From: Ilumatobacteraceae bacterium
Lineage (GTDB): Bacteria; Actinomycetota; Acidimicrobiia; Acidimicrobiales; Ilumatobacteraceae
Assembly (NCBI GenBank): GCA_019090765.1
Contig: JAHRVJ010000118.1
Span: 1 to 6,320 of the forward strand
Direction of reading: 5' to 3'
Length of the DNA: 6,320 nt
The translations under genes were made by a program, and so were the position numbers. Positions 5,544 through 6,320 of the stretch are shown here, piece after piece. The first letter of the stretch is position 1. Each line of letters begins with the position of its first letter. The notes under the pieces were generated by a model that saw only the letters and a list, made by a program, of their open reading frames with translations, searched no databases and had not been told where the DNA came from.

Positions 5544-6283
5544 TCGCTCGGCTGCTTACCCTTACGCGCATTGCGATCGATAACGCTCCACTCGGCGCGA
5601 TCAATTACTGACTGCGAACACATCAACATATCGATCCGCATGCCGCGGCCCTGATGGAAGTCGCCTCCGCGATAGTCCCACCACGAATACACGCGATCAG
5701 CATCGTGCTGGTCGCGAAATACGTCGGTTAGACCCCAGGTTTCGAGGGATTCCAATCGATCGCGTTCGGGCTGACTGCCGTGGGTAGCCCCAACCAGCTT
5801 CGCCGGATCGTGAACATCTCGGTCAGCAGGGGCAATGTTGTAGTCGCCGCCGACAATCACATCGTGGGACGGGTCGGTGTCGGCATCGAGATGGGCGACC
5901 AGGCGGTCCATCCACGAAAGTTTGTACTGATAGTGGTCGTCGTCGAGCGAGCGACCATTCGGCACGTAGACACTGCTCACACGCACCCCACCGCATGTCG
6001 CAGTGATGATCCGTGCATCGGTATCGGGCTCAACATCGCCTGCGAAGTTCGCGACGACATCTTCAAGGCCGACCTTTGAGAGGATCGCTACACCATTCCA
6101 CTGGCCTTGCCCATAGTGCGCGCAGGTGTAGCCGAGCGCTTCGAACGAAAGCGTTGGGAACGCGTCATCGGCAAGCTTCGTTTCCTGCAACAACAACACA
6201 TCTGGCTGAACCTCGTTGACCCACGCCTCAACTCGTTCCTGACGAGCGCGGAGGGAGTTGATATTCCAAGTAACTACGCGCAC
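5510..6283 (-). CDS. xthA: Exodeoxyribonuclease III (AP endonuclease, EEP family)
   Basis: This is a 257-residue metal-dependent nuclease that cuts at abasic sites and clears blocked 3' ends in base excision repair, acting in the cytoplasm. The full set of EEP catalytic residues is visible: Asn7 in TWNINS, Glu34 in LLQETK, Tyr106 in VYVPNG, Asp147 and Asn149 in GGDYN, Asp218 in MRIDML, and Asp247-His248 in PSDHAP. Length and end fit the ExoIII family (E. coli 268). The start is GTG at 6283, since MRVVTWNINS is the usual family beginning; GGAGA lies 9 bases upstream. A possible upstream gene on the same strand stops 1 base before, suggesting translational coupling. The last 11 codons and the stop overlap the helicase end on the opposite strand. 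xth and exoA are both used as symbols for this gene. Confidence 0.96.
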   Translation of the reverse strand: MRVVTWNINSLRARQERVEAWVNEVQPDVLLLQETKLADDAFPTLSFEALGYTCAHYGQGQWNGVAILSKVGLEDVVANFAGDVEPDTDARIITATCGGVRVSSVYVPNGRSLDDDHYQYKLSWMDRLVAHLDADTDPSHDVIVGGDYNIAPADRDVHDPAKLVGATHGSQPERDRLESLETWGLTDVFRDQHDADRVYSWWDYRGGDFHQGRGMRIDMLMCSQSVIDRAEWSVIDRNARKGKQPSDHAPVIVDVSV

Positions 6284-6284
6284 T

Positions 6285-6320
6285 TCAGTTGGTCTCCGAC
6301 ACCGTCGAACCCTTGCGGGC
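6285..6320 (-). CDS. Possible 3' end of an upstream gene (partial, unidentified)
   Basis: On the minus strand from the window edge one frame reads ARKGSTVSETN and then TGA at 6287-6285, leaving one base before the GTG of the exonuclease III gene. Such tight spacing is typical of genes in one operon. The other two minus frames are also open over this short stretch, so the reading is not secure, and 11 residues are too few to name a product. Confidence 0.3.
   Translation of the reverse strand, partial: ARKGSTVSETN
6293..6297 (-). promoter_or_regulatory. Shine-Dalgarno-like site for exonuclease III
   Basis: GGAGA on the minus strand ends 9 bases before the GTG start. It supports that GTG and stands in contrast to uvrA, uvrB and the helicase, which show no such site. 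It would lie inside the end of the possible upstream gene. Confidence 0.5.

Noticed and set aside
6305..6318. Possible LexA box near the exonuclease III start (TCGAACCCTTGCGG)
   Set aside because: Only the left half-site is present; the right half GCGGG does not resemble GTTCG or the GTAC variant, and it probably lies in coding sequence.
1..6320. Mobile element, CRISPR array, tRNA or phage-defence system
   Set aside because: I saw no terminal inverted repeats, transposase motifs, spaced direct repeats, tRNA-like arms or defence domains. The helicase and exonuclease are housekeeping repair types, not a new defence module.

Overview
This window is ordinary chromosomal bacterial DNA, with G+C judged by eye at roughly 60%. 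It is packed with DNA-repair genes. The organism is probably a high-G+C actinobacterium. Four things point that way: a UvrD2-type helicase with a C-terminal HRDC domain, SOS operators of the CGAAC-N4-GTTCG type, apparently leaderless starts with TANNNT -10 elements, and a large LOG-family protein. A lineage outside the classic Streptomyces/Mycobacterium groups (for example Acidimicrobiia) would fit the moderate G+C, but that is a guess. I see no mobile element, CRISPR array, tRNA or rRNA.

Layout: the left half is a minus-strand series read from right to left. It runs uvrB (3538 to 1433), a LOG-family Rossmann protein (1419 to 307), then the first 79 codons of uvrA (238 to 1, running off the window). 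uvrB and the LOG gene are 13 bp apart and probably co-transcribed. uvrA has its own promoter in the 68 bp before it. The short region 3539-3626 separates uvrB from a divergent plus-strand UvrD2-like helicase (3627-5543). The helicase converges on, and overlaps by 34 bp, a minus-strand exonuclease III gene (6283 to 5510). At the far right edge, the last 12 codons of a possible upstream gene end 1 bp before the exonuclease III start.

How the genes work together: UvrA and UvrB find and verify bulky DNA lesions in nucleotide excision repair. A UvrD-type helicase can remove the cut oligonucleotide or displaced proteins. Exonuclease III processes abasic sites and blocked 3' ends. UvrC is not in the window. 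The LOG protein, predicted to act on nucleotides, is the outlier.

The best regulatory signal is a matched pair of LexA-like boxes, one before uvrA and one before uvrB. Both read CGAACA-NN-TGTAC and so share the same departure from the canonical right half-site. uvrA, uvrB and the helicase all have a TANNNT hexamer 6-9 bases before the start codon and no convincing Shine-Dalgarno, which suggests leaderless mRNAs. I found no previously undescribed system. The points most worth checking are the paired operators, the LOG gene inside the uvrB-uvrA cluster, and the divergent UvrD2, which lacks the tetracysteine motif.
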